This document shows, piece by piece, positions 17,693 to 28,468 of a DNA stretch of 64,000 nt; positions within the stretch are counted from its first letter, which is position 1, and each line of letters begins with the position of its first letter. This DNA is from Methanobrevibacter sp. YE315 (GTDB taxonomy: Archaea > Methanobacteriota > Methanobacteria > Methanobacteriales > Methanobacteriaceae). The stretch is taken from positions 186,001-250,000 of the forward strand of contig NZ_CP010834.1 of assembly GCF_001548675.1 (NCBI RefSeq). Direction: 5' to 3'. The notes under the pieces were generated by a model. It was not told the DNA's origin. It ran no database searches and saw only the letters and a list, made by a program, of their open reading frames with translations. Position numbers and translations under genes: made by a program.

Positions 17693-17992
17693 ATGCTTAG
17701 GAAAAGAAGAAGGATTTCTGAATCTGCTGATGATGACCCTATGAGCGGTTTAAATAACCTTTCTGATGCCATGCTTGTTTTGGCATTGGGATTTTTAATT
17801 TTTGCCATAATGGCCTTATCAGCTAATCCCGATTTAATTTCAGAATCTCCTAAAACACAGGATGTTTCAACAGCAGATACGTTCAATCAAAATTATACGG
17901 ATGCTGGCGGGCTTGAAGATAGTGGATTTAGGGAAGTTGGAAAAGTTTACGAAGACCCTAGGACCGGTGAATTGGTCATGGCATCGGGTTAA
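17693..17992 (+). CDS. DUF2149, ExbD-like single-pass protein
   Basis: The 99-residue protein has a basic cytoplasmic start (LRKRRRIS), then one membrane helix (about residues 26-43) preceded by D25 in NLSDAMLVLALGFL. An Asn/Asp-rich external domain of about 55 residues ends in YEDPRTGELVMASG. The membrane part closely mimics ExbD/TolR, in which a single Asp at the start of the helix carries protons. The domain order fits the DUF2149 family of methanogens. It starts five bases after the ExbB-like stop, and that stop is part of its ribosome-binding site (GGTGAAA). I infer an ExbB-ExbD-type motor. Confidence 0.8.
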   Translation: MLRKRRRISESADDDPMSGLNNLSDAMLVLALGFLIFAIMALSANPDLISESPKTQDVSTADTFNQNYTDAGGLEDSGFREVGKVYEDPRTGELVMASG

Positions 17993-18400
17993 CTTTTCTA
18001 ATTTTATCCTCTTATTTTTTTTCATGATGTGAATTAATTCATGTAATTCGAAAAAAATTTAATCAGCTGTTTTTACAACAAATTGCATAATTCTCGCTAA
18101 AATTAATCTATTTTCAATATTAACGATTTTTACAATGATTTTGTGAAAATTAAAATCTTTAAATTATATTTTGGTTAAAAAAAGAAGAATATCACGATAT
18201 TAAAACTATTCATCATGATTTATCATTAAGTTTAATTTTATTTCCTCGTACTATTTAAATATTTCTTTTACGTCCTAATAACAAATCCTTTTTATATATA
18301 AACAACTAATATATTATCATAATACTTTGAAAATCTTAAATTGTGGAATTCATTAGTATTATAAAAAATTTAATTTAAAGGGAATAAAGAGGTTGATAAT
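17993..18400 (+). promoter_or_regulatory. fdhC: 408-bp intergenic region with fdhC promoter
   Basis: The spacer is AT-rich and without a credible ORF. A good TATA box, TTTATATA, lies at 18291-18298, predicting transcription from about 18322 and an 80-base leader before fdhC. GAGGTTGAT precedes the ATG. A short ATCATGAT dyad near 18212 is the only other symmetry noticed. The TGTGTAGT palindrome of the fwd region is not present here. Confidence 0.6.
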
Positions 18401-19207
18401 ATGAGTTCATCTTTTAAAAGTCCAGTAGAAACCGCAAAAGCAATTTCCGGTACTGCTGGAGCAAAAAACTCTGCAAATATTGTTAATGTAATATTGCTCT
18501 CCTTCTTAGCAGGAGCTTATATTGCATTTGGTGGTTTATTAGCTGTTGTTGCAAGCGCAGGTATGTTAAAAGCAGGCGCTCCAATCGGTTTAGAAAAATT
18601 TGTTTTCGGTGCAGTGTTCCCTGTAGGTTTGATTATTGTTGTAATCGCAGGATCTGAATTGTTCACTGGAAATGTAATGTTCATGACTCTCGGTGTATTA
18701 GACGGTTCCGCTACTGTTGGCGGTCTCGCTAAAAATTGGGCACTCAGTTGGGTATTCAACTTTGTAGGTGCATTATTCGTTGCTTACGTTCTCGCTTTCA
18801 TGGGCGGTATTTGTCCTACTGACGCATCCGCACCAGCATACGCTATTTCTGCTAAAGCTATTTCTGTAGCAGAAGGTAAAGTTACAATGCCATTCTTAAC
18901 TGCAATGATTAAGGGTATTGGTTGTAACTGGCTTGTATGTTTAGCTGTATGGTTAGCTAACGCATCCGACGATGTCATCGGTAAAATCGTGGGAATCTGG
19001 TTCCCAATCATGGCGTTTGTATGTATCGGATTTGAGCACAGTGTTGCAAACATGTTCTTCATACCATTAGGTATGTTCTTAGGTGCTGAAGGTGTTAACT
19101 GGGGTACTATCATTATTAATAACTTAATCCCTGTAACTATCGGTAACATCATCGGTGGAGCAGTCTTTGTAGCATGTATCTACTGGTACACTTTCCTCAA
19201 AGAATAA
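18401..19207 (+). CDS. fdhC: formate transporter FdhC (FNT family)
   Basis: This 268-residue, six-helix FNT-family channel begins with a short cytoplasmic segment. It carries the signature [14 protein letters not shown] (about residues 85-98), in which the omega loop forms a constriction, and [11 protein letters not shown] (about 175-185). [11 protein letters not shown]-type residues near 212-222 ([14 protein letters not shown]) include the conserved channel His. It brings formate in for the adjacent FdhAB. A hairpin terminator follows at 19228, so some transcripts probably end before fdhA. Codon use, rich in GGT, AAC and GTA, suggests strong expression, as for fdhAB and fwd. Confidence 0.96.
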   Translation: MSSSFKSPVETAKAISGTAGAKNSANIVNVILLSFLAGAYIAFGGLLAVVASAGMLKAGAPIGLEKFVFGAVFPVGLIIVVIAGSELFTGNVMFMTLGVLDGSATVGGLAKNWALSWVFNFVGALFVAYVLAFMGGICPTDASAPAYAISAKAISVAEGKVTMPFLTAMIKGIGCNWLVCLAVWLANASDDVIGKIVGIWFPIMAFVCIGFEHSVANMFFIPLGMFLGAEGVNWGTIIINNLIPVTIGNIIGGAVFVACIYWYTFLKE

Positions 19208-19227
19208 GCTAGTAAATTTTAAACAAT

Positions 19228-19253
19228 AAGAAGCTTTTAAAGCTTCTTTTTTT
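19228..19253 (+). terminator. hairpin terminator between fdhC and fdhA
   Basis: A perfect 10-bp inverted repeat (AAGAAGCTTT / AAAGCTTCTT, one-base centre) runs directly into a T tract. It would attenuate readthrough from fdhC into fdhAB. Whether fdhA also has its own promoter is unclear; the AT-rich ATAAAATATATATTTT at 19264-19279 is close to the ATG. Confidence 0.65.
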
Positions 19254-19291
19254 AAATTATTTTATAAAATATATATTTTGGAGATTATAAA

Positions 19292-21457
19292 ATGGTTGAG
19301 ATAAAATATGTACCAACAATCTGTCCGTACTGTGGTACTGGTTGTGGACTCAACTTCGTTGTTAAAGACGGAAAAATTGTTGGTGTAGAACCTTTAAAAA
19401 GACACCCTGTAAACGAGGGTAAAGTATGTCCAAAAGGAAACTTTGGATACCAATTTATTAATAGGGAAGACAGATTAACTACTCCTTTAATAAAAGAAAA
19501 CGGTGAATTTAGAGAAGCTTCTTGGGATGAAGCATTAGACTTAGTTGCTAACAAACTCAAAGAAGTATCTGACGAAGATCCAAACAAAGTTGGATTCTAC
19601 GCATGTGCTCGTTCACCTAACGAAAACATTTACATCACTCAAAAATTAGCAAGAGTAGCTTGTGGTACTCAAAACGTAGACCACTGTGCACGTATCTGTC
19701 ACGGTCCTACCGTAGCAGGTTTAGCTACCACTTTCGGATCAGGTGCTATGACCAACGGATTCGACAGTATTAAAGAAGCTGACTACATTTTCTGTATTGG
19801 ATCAAACAACATGGAAGCACACCCATTGTTTGGACGTAAAATGATTCAAGCTAAACAAAACGGTGCTAAATTAGTTGTATTAGACCCAAGATTTACTCCT
19901 ACTGCTAAAATCGCAGATGAATATGTACAATTTGAAACTGGTACTGACGTAGCTTTAATGAATGCTATGATTAAAGTCATCATCGACAATGACTTGCAAG
20001 ATGATGAGTTTATCGCTAACAGAACCAAAGGTTACGAAGAAATGAAAGAAGTTGTTCAAAAATACACTTTAGAAATGGCTTCTGAAATTACCGGTATCAA
20101 ACCTGAAGTAATCGAACACTTAGCTATTGAATACGCATCTGCTGACAAAGCTGCTATTGTATACTCATTAGGTATTACTGAACACTCTCACGGTGCTGAC
20201 AACGTTATGTCCACTGCAAACCTCGCAATGTTAACTGGTAACATTGGTAAACAAGGTACTGGTGTAAACCCATTAAGAGGACAAAACAACGTACAAGGTG
20301 CTTGTGATATGGGTGCATTACCTTCCGATTACGTAGGTTACAGAAAAGTTAAAGACCCAGAAACTACCGCATGGTTCAACGACTACTACAGTGGAGAAGG
20401 TTACGAAGTAAACTTACCAACCACTCCTGGTTTAACCTTAGTAGAAATGATGAACGCTGCTCACGCTGGTGACTTAAAAGTATTATACATCCACGGGGAA
20501 GACCCAGTTCTCTCTGACGCAGACGTACAACACACCAAAGAAGCACTTGAAAACTTAGAAATGTTAGTTGTACAAGAATGTTTCTTAACTGATACCGCAC
20601 AATGTGCTGATGTTGTATTACCTGCAGCAGGTTGGGGTGAACAAGAAGGTACCTTCACCAGTGGTGAAAGAAGAGTACAATGCTTACACAAAGCACAAGA
20701 ACCTCCTGAAGGCGCATGGTTAGATTGGAAAATCATGGAAGAAATCGCAGTCAGAATGGGCGTACCAAGACCATTATTCCACTACGAATCTGCTGAAGAA
20801 ATCTTTGAAGAAATCAGAGAATGTGCTCCTATCATGGCAGGTATGAACCGTGAAAGATTAGACACTCCTGAAGCACTTCACTGGCCTTGTCCTTCCGAAG
20901 ATGACCCATGTCAACCATTAATGCACAAAGAAAAATTCGCACACCCTGATGGTTTAGGTGTCTTCCAAGCATTAGAACACAAAGGACCTGTTGAAACCGT
21001 AGATGATGAATACCCATTATTATTAACCACTACAAGAATCTTGTTCCACTATCACGCTGCAATGACCAGAAGATGTGAAACATTATCCAACGAAGTTAAA
21101 ACTGGATTCATCGAAATCAACAGTAAAGATGCTGAAGCAAGAGGAATTTTAAATGGTGAAGTTGTAAGAGCTTTCTCAAGAAGAGGAGAAATCGCAATTC
21201 CTGCTCGTGTAACTGACGACATCAGAGAAGGTATTGTAAACATTCCAATGCACTTCGTAGAATGTGCTGCAAATGTATTAACCAACTCCGATTCATTCGA
21301 CCCTAAATCTAAAATGGTTGAATTAAAAGCTTGTGCTATCCAAGTAGAAAAACTCCCTGAAGTTGTTGAAATGAAAGGAGAAGTCTACAAAGAAGGTACT
21401 GACACAGAAATTAAAGCTGAAAACATGGCAACTACCACCGTAAAAGTAGGTAAATAA
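19292..21457 (+). CDS. fdhA: F420-dependent formate dehydrogenase, catalytic alpha subunit
   Basis: This 721-residue molybdopterin oxidoreductase oxidises formate to CO2. The N-terminal [4Fe-4S] site is C11, C14, C18 and C46 (CPYCGTGC...VCPKG). The metal-coordinating residue is C136 in [12 protein letters not shown], with His next to it as in other FDHs; selenocysteine is not used, since the codon is TGT. bisPGD-binding motifs such as [15 protein letters not shown] and [25 protein letters not shown] are present. The C-terminal domain (about 585-690) is the dinucleotide-binding fold. FdhB follows 17 bases later. FDH supplies F420H2, and in related methanogens can pass electrons to heterodisulfide reductase. 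Confidence 0.97.
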   Translation: MVEIKYVPTICPYCGTGCGLNFVVKDGKIVGVEPLKRHPVNEGKVCPKGNFGYQFINREDRLTTPLIKENGEFREASWDEALDLVANKLKEVSDEDPNKVGFYACARSPNENIYITQKLARVACGTQNVDHCARICHGPTVAGLATTFGSGAMTNGFDSIKEADYIFCIGSNNMEAHPLFGRKMIQAKQNGAKLVVLDPRFTPTAKIADEYVQFETGTDVALMNAMIKVIIDNDLQDDEFIANRTKGYEEMKEVVQKYTLEMASEITGIKPEVIEHLAIEYASADKAAIVYSLGITEHSHGADNVMSTANLAMLTGNIGKQGTGVNPLRGQNNVQGACDMGALPSDYVGYRKVKDPETTAWFNDYYSGEGYEVNLPTTPGLTLVEMMNAAHAGDLKVLYIHGEDPVLSDADVQHTKEALENLEMLVVQECFLTDTAQCADVVLPAAGWGEQEGTFTSGERRVQCLHKAQEPPEGAWLDWKIMEEIAVRMGVPRPLFHYESAEEIFEEIRECAPIMAGMNRERLDTPEALHWPCPSEDDPCQPLMHKEKFAHPDGLGVFQALEHKGPVETVDDEYPLLLTTTRILFHYHAAMTRRCETLSNEVKTGFIEINSKDAEARGILNGEVVRAFSRRGEIAIPARVTDDIREGIVNIPMHFVECAANVLTNSDSFDPKSKMVELKACAIQVEKLPEVVEMKGEVYKEGTDTEIKAENMATTTVKVGK

Positions 21458-21474
21458 ATGAGGAGTAGATTTAA

Positions 21475-22680
21475 ATGAGCGCAAAAATTAACGATATGTA
21501 CTACGCATACTCTGCTATTGAAGATATCAAAGAAAAAGGTGAATACGGTGGAGTAGTAACTACTATCATGAAATACTTATTAGAAGAAGGTATCGTTGAC
21601 GGTGTTGTAGGTGTAACCGAAGGTCACGATATTTACGATGGTGTTCCAACTCTTGTAACTGACCCAGCTGATGTAATCAAAACCGCTGGTTCAATTCACT
21701 GTGGTACTTTAAACATAGCTAAATTTGTATCCAAATACTTAGATGGTGCAAGATACATGAAACTTGCTGTCGCATGTAAACCATGTGATGCAATGACCAT
21801 CAGAGAATTAATGAAAAAAGGCAAAATCATCGAAGAAAACGTAATTATGATCGGTGTTAACTGTGGTGGAACAATGTCACCTGTTCCAACTATGAACATG
21901 ATTAGAGATGTATACGAATTAGATCCTAAAGACGTTATCAAAGAAGAAATCTCAAAAGGAAAACTCATCATGGAAACAGCTGATGGTGAAAAAGGTTTCA
22001 AAATCGATGAATTAGAAGAACAAGGTATGGGAAGAAGAGAAAACTGTCAAAGATGTAACCTCAAAATCCCATCCAATGCCGACTTAGCTTTAGGTAACTG
22101 GGGAGTTATCGGTCCTTTAGCAGGAAAAGCTACTTTCGTTGAAGTATTTTCAGACAAAGGTGCTGAAATATTGGATAAAGTTATTGAAGCTGGCTTAATC
22201 GCAACCGAAGAACCTATCGAAAAAGGTATCAAAATCAGGGAAAACATCAACAACTTTATGCTTAAAGAATCCCAAGCTAAAAAAGATGTTGATTACGCAG
22301 GCACTACCGGAGACATCATTGATGTATTCTACCAATACGAAGATGAATTCTCCAAATGTATGAAATGTTACGGATGTCGTGAAGCATGTCCATTATGTTT
22401 CTGTGAAGACTGCTGTCTCGAAGCTGAAGGTCCTGAATGGGTTCCTGGTGGATACACTCCTGCTGCTCCATTCTTCCACTTAACACGTATGGTGCACATG
22501 GTTGACGCATGTACTAACTGTGGTCAATGTTCCGATGTATGTCCATGTGAAATCCCTGTAGCTAAAGTATGGAGTACCGTAAACAACAAAGTAAGAGAAA
22601 TCTACGGATACATCCCAGGTATGGTCACTGACGATCCAATTCCATTCACTGATCACGTATCCAAAGCTAAATGGTTATAA
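21475..22680 (+). CDS. fdhB: formate dehydrogenase beta subunit, F420-binding
   Basis: This 401-residue FrhB/FdhB-type flavoprotein passes electrons from FdhA to coenzyme F420. The N-terminal half has the FrhB fold, with [15 protein letters not shown] and [38 protein letters not shown] supplies another cluster ligand set. The C-terminal extension has two ferredoxin-like sites, [12 protein letters not shown]...CFCEDCC (about residues 297-312) and [14 protein letters not shown] (about 345-358). Together with FdhA it completes the F420-reducing enzyme. It is followed by a T-rich stretch (22690-22720) that probably terminates the operon. Confidence 0.96.
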   Translation: MSAKINDMYYAYSAIEDIKEKGEYGGVVTTIMKYLLEEGIVDGVVGVTEGHDIYDGVPTLVTDPADVIKTAGSIHCGTLNIAKFVSKYLDGARYMKLAVACKPCDAMTIRELMKKGKIIEENVIMIGVNCGGTMSPVPTMNMIRDVYELDPKDVIKEEISKGKLIMETADGEKGFKIDELEEQGMGRRENCQRCNLKIPSNADLALGNWGVIGPLAGKATFVEVFSDKGAEILDKVIEAGLIATEEPIEKGIKIRENINNFMLKESQAKKDVDYAGTTGDIIDVFYQYEDEFSKCMKCYGCREACPLCFCEDCCLEAEGPEWVPGGYTPAAPFFHLTRMVHMVDACTNCGQCSDVCPCEIPVAKVWSTVNNKVREIYGYIPGMVTDDPIPFTDHVSKAKWL

Positions 22681-22876
22681 GGTTTTATCCTTATATCCAA
22701 TTTTTTCTTTTTTTTATCCCTCTTAACTTAACAGTGTTATATTCAAAATAAGAATGTAACATTTTTTGAACATTTACAGATATAACTAATAATATACTTG
22801 TTAATTGGATAGAAAATAAGTTGTTAATTATTTTTTTATTAAATATTTATTAATGAAAAAATAAAAATTAAATAAT

Positions 22877-24586
22877 ATGGTCAGTTTATTGTCGCCATTG
22901 AGAAAGAATATTAAAACGATAATCCTTATAATAATATTGCTGGTTCTTGAAGCATACTTCACATTAAGGTTGCCGGAATATACTGCAAACATTGTGGATA
23001 TTGGTATTGCAAATGCGGACATGGCATACATTTACAGTGCAGGAACAGCAATGATAACACTTACTATTCTTGTTACAAGTCTTGGGATAATTGTTTACTT
23101 TTTTTCAAATAGGGTCGCATCAGAATTTGCACAAGACTTAAGAATAATCCTTTTTTCAAAAATTTTGAAATTTTCAAACCATGAGCTCAATGACATACCA
23201 AAAGCTTCATTGATTACTCGAACAACAAATGATGTGTCATATATCCAATCGATTTTATGGTGGATATTGGATGTGATTGTATTCGCGCCGGTCATGGCAA
23301 TTGGGGGCGTTATAAAAACAATCCAACTGGGAACAGACTTATACTGGATTATAGTAATGATATTGATTATTATTCTCTTTTTCATGTATATGCTTTTAAG
23401 GAAAGCCCTGCCTAAAATGGGTAGGATGCAAGAACTGCTCGACGATATCAATAAAAGGGTTAGTGAAATCATTACGGGCATGGCGGTTATTAAAACATTT
23501 GTCAGACAGGACTATGAATCAAAAAAATTTAAAGATATAAATGACGAATTCAAAGAGACAAGATATTTCATTAAGAAAACAACTCTATTAATGAATCCGG
23601 CAATGGCATTGCATTCATCAATCATGATTGTCTCAATACTTTACTTCGGATCCCATCAAATAGGATCCGGAACAATTCTAACTGGTGATTTGCTTGCATT
23701 TATTCAATATGCAAGCCAAATTGTAGCTGCTGTTCTAATGGTTGCAACATTCTTTACATATCTTCCAGATTTACTTGTTTCCATCAATCGTGTGAAAGAA
23801 ATACTGAATACAGAATTAAACATTGTTGATGGGGAAATTGAGACAATTGATGAAGGAAGGTCCACAATCGAATTTAAGAATGTTTCTTTTCAATATCCTA
23901 AAAGTGAAAAGGACGTATTGACAAATATTAATTTTAAATTAGAGCCGGGAAAAACCGTGGCAATAATTGGAGGTATTGGCAGTGGCAAATCCACAATCCT
24001 AAATCTAATACCTCGTCTTCAGGACCCTTCTGCGGGTGAAATACTGATAAATGGAGAAAACATAAAAAACCTTAAACTGAAAACTTTAAGGGAAAGGATA
24101 AGCTTAACTCCACAAAAGGCCCACTTGTTCAAAGGAACAGTGAGGTCCAACATGACAATTATTGACGCAGATGCAAGTGACGAAAATATTAAACATGCAT
24201 TAAGCAGGGCTAATGTGAACTTTATAGACAGTTTAGAGGATGAAGTGTTGCACGAAGGTTCAAACTTCTCTGGCGGACAGAAACAACGTTTATCCATTGC
24301 CAGATCAATTTTAAAGGATGCTGATTTCTACATATTCGATGATCCATTTTCAGCTTTGGATATGAGTACCGAAAAAGCAATAAGGGACAATCTGAAAGAA
24401 ATGGGAGACTCTTCAATTCTAATAGTATCCCAAAGAATTTCAACCATAAAAGATGCTGATGAGATACTGGTGCTGGACAACGGACAGATAATCGATAGGG
24501 GAACCCACAACAGATTAACCGAAAGTTGTGAAATCTATAGGGAAATAGTAAAAAGCCAAACCGAAACATTAAACGAGGGGATATGA
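22877..24586 (+). CDS. heterodimeric ABC exporter subunit with degenerate ATP site
   Basis: This 569-residue half-transporter has six N-terminal membrane helices (about 1-300) and a nucleotide-binding domain. Walker A is GGIGSGKST, the signature is FSGGQKQRLSIARSI and Walker B is FYIFDDPFSALD. The residue after Walker B is Asp instead of the catalytic Glu, as in the inactive half of asymmetric exporters such as TM287/288. Its signature motif is intact, so it completes the active site of its partner. The ATG at 22877 lacks an obvious ribosome-binding site. The next gene overlaps its stop (ATGA). It probably exports a drug, lipid or peptide; the substrate is unknown. Confidence 0.9.
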   Translation: MVSLLSPLRKNIKTIILIIILLVLEAYFTLRLPEYTANIVDIGIANADMAYIYSAGTAMITLTILVTSLGIIVYFFSNRVASEFAQDLRIILFSKILKFSNHELNDIPKASLITRTTNDVSYIQSILWWILDVIVFAPVMAIGGVIKTIQLGTDLYWIIVMILIIILFFMYMLLRKALPKMGRMQELLDDINKRVSEIITGMAVIKTFVRQDYESKKFKDINDEFKETRYFIKKTTLLMNPAMALHSSIMIVSILYFGSHQIGSGTILTGDLLAFIQYASQIVAAVLMVATFFTYLPDLLVSINRVKEILNTELNIVDGEIETIDEGRSTIEFKNVSFQYPKSEKDVLTNINFKLEPGKTVAIIGGIGSGKSTILNLIPRLQDPSAGEILINGENIKNLKLKTLRERISLTPQKAHLFKGTVRSNMTIIDADASDENIKHALSRANVNFIDSLEDEVLHEGSNFSGGQKQRLSIARSILKDADFYIFDDPFSALDMSTEKAIRDNLKEMGDSSILIVSQRISTIKDADEILVLDNGQIIDRGTHNRLTESCEIYREIVKSQTETLNEGI

Positions 24587-26364
24587 TGGGTTCACAAGAA
24601 AATAAATTAGGGCTTAGAAAAATTAATAAAATTATCTTTCGTTTAATGAGAATGCATACTGCAGCATTCATTTTTACAGGCATTTGTGCAATATTATCCA
24701 TTATTTGCGCCGTTATAGCTCCTATACTGTTAGGGGATGCAATCAACATAGTCATTGAAGGTTCAGCCAGAATAATTGACCACAGCGGAACAATCGATTT
24801 TCCTAAATTATACTATACTTTATTTATTATAGGAACTTTATATTTCATCGGCAACGTATTTTCATACTTATATGAATATTATACAAGTAAAGTAACAACA
24901 GACATTCTTTATACATTAAGAGAAAGGATAATTACTAAGATTTTATCCCTGCCAATGAGTTCCATTGATGAAAAAGAAAAAGGAAGTGTAATATCACTAT
25001 TTTCAAATGAAATGGACTTTCTAAGAGAGGCATTTGTCTCATCATTTTCAAAACTCACATCTTCTCTCATTACAGTAATATTCACATTGGTAGTCATGTT
25101 AACCATTAACATTTCGATGACCGGGGTCATCATTCTTGTAGTTCTATTGACTTTGGTCGTTATTCTAATACTGCAAAGATTTTCCAAAAGATATTTCAAT
25201 AAACAAATAGCTGTTCAGACCACTGCAACGGAACAGATTGAAGAAATATTCAGTGGGCAGGAAGTGATACGCTCACTAAATTATGAAGAACAGGCATTAG
25301 AAGAATTTATTGGTAATGTAGGAGAATGGAATAATCAGGAATGGAAATTTAAATTCATTTCTGCCACAAACTATCCAATCATGGATCTAAGTTCTAATTT
25401 AGGATATGTTTTGGTTGCAATTATCGGAGGAATCCTAGTTATTCAAGGTGCAATGTCCGTTGGCAGAATCTTGACATTCATTGAATATTTAAAAAATTTC
25501 AACACTCCTCTTAAAGATGTTACAAAACTGTTACCTCAACTTCAAGCAGGCATGGTGGCTGCAGATAGAATTTTTACCTTTTTAGAGATGGAAGAAGAGG
25601 AAAATCCATCCGGTAAGGAGCTTAAATCTTTCAATGACGAGATAAAATTCGAAAATGTCAGTTTCGGTTACACTGAAGACAAAAAAATCATAGACAATTT
25701 CAATTTAACAGTTAAAAAAGGTGAAAAGATAAGCATCATCGGCGAGACAGGATCCGGAAAAACAACCCTTATCAAATTGCTTATGAGGCTTTATGACATC
25801 GATTCCGGTGAAATAACGATTGATGGAGTAAACATCAACGAATATGATAAACACTCGTTAAGGTCATTTATGGGAATGGTATTGCAGGAGTCTTGGCTAT
25901 TTTCAGATACCATTGAAGAAAACATCCGATACGGCAATTTGGATGCATCAGATGATGAGATTATAACTGCATCAAAGCAGGCCAACACAGATGATTTTAT
26001 CAGAAAGTTCCCTGACGGGTATAAAACTCTATTGAATGAGGCGGGGGATAGTCTTTCTCAAGGTCAAAGACAACTTCTGACAATTGCAAGGGCAATTATT
26101 TCTCAAAAGGAGATTTTGGTTCTTGACGAAGCCACATCCAATGTTGATACAAGGACAGAGTTATTGATTCAGCAATCCCTGGACAAATTGATGGAAAATA
26201 AGACCAGCTTTATCATAGCGCATAGGTTATCAACCATCAGAAATGCAGATAAAATCATTGTGCTCGGACGAGGCGGTGTGATTGAGCAGGGAAACCATGA
26301 AGAGCTGCTAGCTAAAAAAGGGTATTATTATAATACATTGAATTCCCAAAATGAAAATTCCTAA
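24583..26364 (+). CDS. heterodimeric ABC exporter subunit with canonical ATP site
   Basis: The 593-residue half-transporter has six membrane helices and a nucleotide-binding domain with Walker A GETGSGKTT, Walker B ILVLDEATSNVD (canonical catalytic Glu) and switch IAHRLST. Its signature is LSQGQRQLLTIARAI, with Gln replacing the first Gly of LSGGQ. That matches the partner: the degenerate site pairs the partner's Asp with this Gln-substituted signature, and the active site pairs this Glu with the partner's intact signature. The start overlaps the preceding stop (an adjacent ATG at 24586 is equally possible), so the halves are made together. It is convergent with moaA. Confidence 0.9.
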   Translation: MMGSQENKLGLRKINKIIFRLMRMHTAAFIFTGICAILSIICAVIAPILLGDAINIVIEGSARIIDHSGTIDFPKLYYTLFIIGTLYFIGNVFSYLYEYYTSKVTTDILYTLRERIITKILSLPMSSIDEKEKGSVISLFSNEMDFLREAFVSSFSKLTSSLITVIFTLVVMLTINISMTGVIILVVLLTLVVILILQRFSKRYFNKQIAVQTTATEQIEEIFSGQEVIRSLNYEEQALEEFIGNVGEWNNQEWKFKFISATNYPIMDLSSNLGYVLVAIIGGILVIQGAMSVGRILTFIEYLKNFNTPLKDVTKLLPQLQAGMVAADRIFTFLEMEEEENPSGKELKSFNDEIKFENVSFGYTEDKKIIDNFNLTVKKGEKISIIGETGSGKTTLIKLLMRLYDIDSGEITIDGVNINEYDKHSLRSFMGMVLQESWLFSDTIEENIRYGNLDASDDEIITASKQANTDDFIRKFPDGYKTLLNEAGDSLSQGQRQLLTIARAIISQKEILVLDEATSNVDTRTELLIQQSLDKLMENKTSFIIAHRLSTIRNADKIIVLGRGGVIEQGNHEELLAKKGYYYNTLNSQNENS

Positions 26365-26373
26365 AAGAATAAA

Positions 26374-27303
26374 TTATTTGTTGAACGGTTCGCGGTTGTT
26401 GATGCCGGTTATGAAAATCTCTTCCAGTTCATCTTCGCTTGCACCGTTTCTGACATGTGAAATCAATTCAACCAGATTGTCGTTTCTTAGAAGGCATGGT
26501 TTGATTTTACCATCAGGAGTTATCCTTAATCTGGAGCAATTTGCGCAAAAGGTAGAGTTATCAACTGGCTTAACTACCTCGATTTCTCCACCGTCTATGT
26601 AATATTTTTTACGTCCTTGCATAAATTCACGTTCACGCACGTCATCAGCTATATCAGCCAACTCTTTTTCAATGTCATCTAGCTTATAATGATAGTCTGC
26701 GCTGAATTTGTCGTCGTCACAGTTTTCGCTTTCAATAAGTTCGATGAGCTGAAGGACAATGTCGTGCTTTTTGCAGAATTTGAACATCTCATCGATTTCA
26801 TCCTGATTGATGTCCTTCATGATGACCATATTGATTTTAACAGGGTACAGTCCAACTTCAACGGCCTTCAAAATTCCTCTTTTGGCATCTTCAAGATAGT
26901 CCTTTTTTGTGATGAATTCGAATGTTTCGCGGTTGAGGGTATCAAGGCTTACATTTACACGGTCAAGACCAGCATCCTTTAAATCCTGCGCGTATTTTTC
27001 CAAAAGTGTTCCGTTGGTGGTCATGGAAATATCCTTAAAGTCGAGGCTGCTGATTTTTCTCACGGTTTCGACAATATCCTTTTTAAGCAATGGTTCTCCA
27101 CCTGAAAGCCTGATTTTTCTAACACCAATCTTTTTGGCCACTTTACAGATTGTATACACCTCATCAGCGGTCATTTCATCTTTGGATTTGACCATTCCGT
27201 CGTGATGGCAGTATAGACAATTAACATTACATCTGTTTGTCAGTGTGATTCTCAGTGAAAGAATCGGTCTTTCGTATTTATCCTTAACAACATTTTCCAT
27301 CAT
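26374..27303 (-). CDS. moaA: GTP 3',8-cyclase MoaA
   Basis: This 309-residue radical-SAM enzyme makes the first committed intermediate of molybdopterin from GTP. The SAM cluster is C-x3-C-x2-C in [14 protein letters not shown] (about residues 21-34). The C-terminal cluster that binds GTP is C-x2-C-x13-C in [19 protein letters not shown] (about 249-267). The C-terminal GG motif of bacterial MoaA is replaced (protein ends NREPFNK), as often in archaea. The gene follows mobB with a four-base gap, so the two form one operon transcribed away from the fwd cluster. Confidence 0.94.
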   Translation of the reverse strand: MMENVVKDKYERPILSLRITLTNRCNVNCLYCHHDGMVKSKDEMTADEVYTICKVAKKIGVRKIRLSGGEPLLKKDIVETVRKISSLDFKDISMTTNGTLLEKYAQDLKDAGLDRVNVSLDTLNRETFEFITKKDYLEDAKRGILKAVEVGLYPVKINMVIMKDINQDEIDEMFKFCKKHDIVLQLIELIESENCDDDKFSADYHYKLDDIEKELADIADDVREREFMQGRKKYYIDGGEIEVVKPVDNSTFCANCSRLRITPDGKIKPCLLRNDNLVELISHVRNGASEDELEEIFITGINNREPFNK

Positions 27304-27307
27304 AGTA

Positions 27308-28342
27308 TCATTCTTCCACTTTGATTGTAATTTTTTTAATCTCTGAGTCGATTTTCAGGGAATTGACAATTGCATAAATTGTCTCTTTCAGGATTCCTTG
27401 GGTAAACTCATTCAGTTTAACGTCATGATTATTGGTTTTAAGCATGATATTTGCATTAGTCAATTCATCTTCAATGTCTGTTATTTCAATGGCTATGGTT
27501 TTAACATCATCTTCGGTCTTGATTGAGTTAACCATTCCTTTAATTGAATTTGCAACAATGGTTTTTGTAAATTCGTTGATTTCAAGGTCCTCATCATTGA
27601 TTAGAATGCTGCATTCTGCATCACTTGGATTTTTCGCTGTTTCATCGTTAGGAATTACCAGCTCTATTTTTCCGATATCTTCAACACCATAGTCTTCGAG
27701 GTTTAGTGTGCTGATTACTCCAATTACGCTCTGTTTTAGATAATCGCTTACAAACCTGTTCATTCCGACTACCTTGCCGTCTATTGACAGATAGCTATGC
27801 ACATTATCCAGATCACCCACACTTAGATTTCCTTGACGAATTTCCTTGGCTATTGCCTCACCATTATTGAATCCGCAGTTCTTTGCAAATAAGGTGTCTA
27901 CAATGTCGTGGCCTCTCTCTTCGATGAGGTCTGCCAGTTCGCTAACGCCTTGCTCATCAATTGTAAATGAATCAACTTCTTTTATTGTGTATTCATCTCT
28001 TACATTAGGGGAGGTAATGATTTTCGGATAGTTGTATTTTTTGTAGCCTTCGACAATTACAAAGTCAAATTCATCCATGTGCTTTATCAAAAATAGTATC
28101 CTGTTCAGATCCATTTCCTGTCGGACATTGAAGAATGTGGTTGATCCGACACCCACTACCAAGTTCGCACCGGCCTGCTTATGTTTCCAGGTATCAGTAT
28201 TTTCTTTATCCATCTCAATTGAGTGGTGCGAATGCTTGATGGAGGCTACGTTATAACCTCTTTTTGTTAACTCTTCAATGATTTTTACTGTCAGTGAAGT
28301 TTTTCCAGTATTTTTTCTCCCGACTATAGAAACTATTTTCAT
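27308..28342 (-). CDS. mobB: molybdopterin-guanine dinucleotide biosynthesis protein MobB with triplicated C-terminal domain
   Basis: The 344-residue product has an N-terminal MobB GTPase-like domain: P-loop [11 protein letters not shown] (about residues 7-17), [19 protein letters not shown] and [14 protein letters not shown]. It is involved in attaching GMP to molybdopterin. Residues about 184-344 are an extension containing three imperfect repeats of roughly 45 residues (R1 184-230, R2 244-287, R3 297-342). Each has the pattern xNxFxxxxLxxxIxGxxxSL then an Ile/Val-rich strand. The extension is absent from E. coli MobB. GGGGATTTG precedes the ATG. The promoter region contains a copy of the TGTGTAGT palindrome at 28402-28418. 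Confidence 0.9.
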   Translation of the reverse strand: MKIVSIVGRKNTGKTSLTVKIIEELTKRGYNVASIKHSHHSIEMDKENTDTWKHKQAGANLVVGVGSTTFFNVRQEMDLNRILFLIKHMDEFDFVIVEGYKKYNYPKIITSPNVRDEYTIKEVDSFTIDEQGVSELADLIEERGHDIVDTLFAKNCGFNNGEAIAKEIRQGNLSVGDLDNVHSYLSIDGKVVGMNRFVSDYLKQSVIGVISTLNLEDYGVEDIGKIELVIPNDETAKNPSDAECSILINDEDLEINEFTKTIVANSIKGMVNSIKTEDDVKTIAIEITDIEDELTNANIMLKTNNHDVKLNEFTQGILKETIYAIVNSLKIDSEIKKITIKVEE

Positions 28343-28401
28343 TTCAAATCCCCTTATACTTTAATATAGGTTTTTGTATTAATTATATTTTTTTGATGTA
28401 T

Positions 28402-28418
28402 GGTGTTGTCACTACACT
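28402..28418. promoter_or_regulatory. degenerate copy of the fwd-region palindrome
   Basis: GGTGTTGTCACTACACT matches the perfect palindrome TGTGTAGTTACTACACA at 13 of 17 positions. It lies just upstream of the likely mobB TATA box on the reverse strand, exactly 50 bp from the perfect copy, close to five helical turns, which would allow cooperative binding. Confidence 0.55.
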
Positions 28419-28451
28419 CATTTTGGAAATGTCTTATATTCTTTACATTTA

Positions 28452-28468
28452 TGTGTAGTTACTACACA
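28452..28468. promoter_or_regulatory. perfect 17-bp palindromic operator, copy 1
   Basis: TGTGTAGTTACTACACA is an 8-1-8 perfect inverted repeat. The identical 17-mer recurs at 30111-30127. It lies 110 bp upstream of mobB and about 345 bp upstream of the 28813 ferredoxin gene. The nearby HTH-ferredoxin protein (30464) is the obvious candidate to bind it. Confidence 0.75.

Noticed and set aside
19680-19720. Selenocysteine codon in fdhA or a SECIS element
   Set aside because: The active-site codon at C136 is TGT and the frame has no in-frame TGA.
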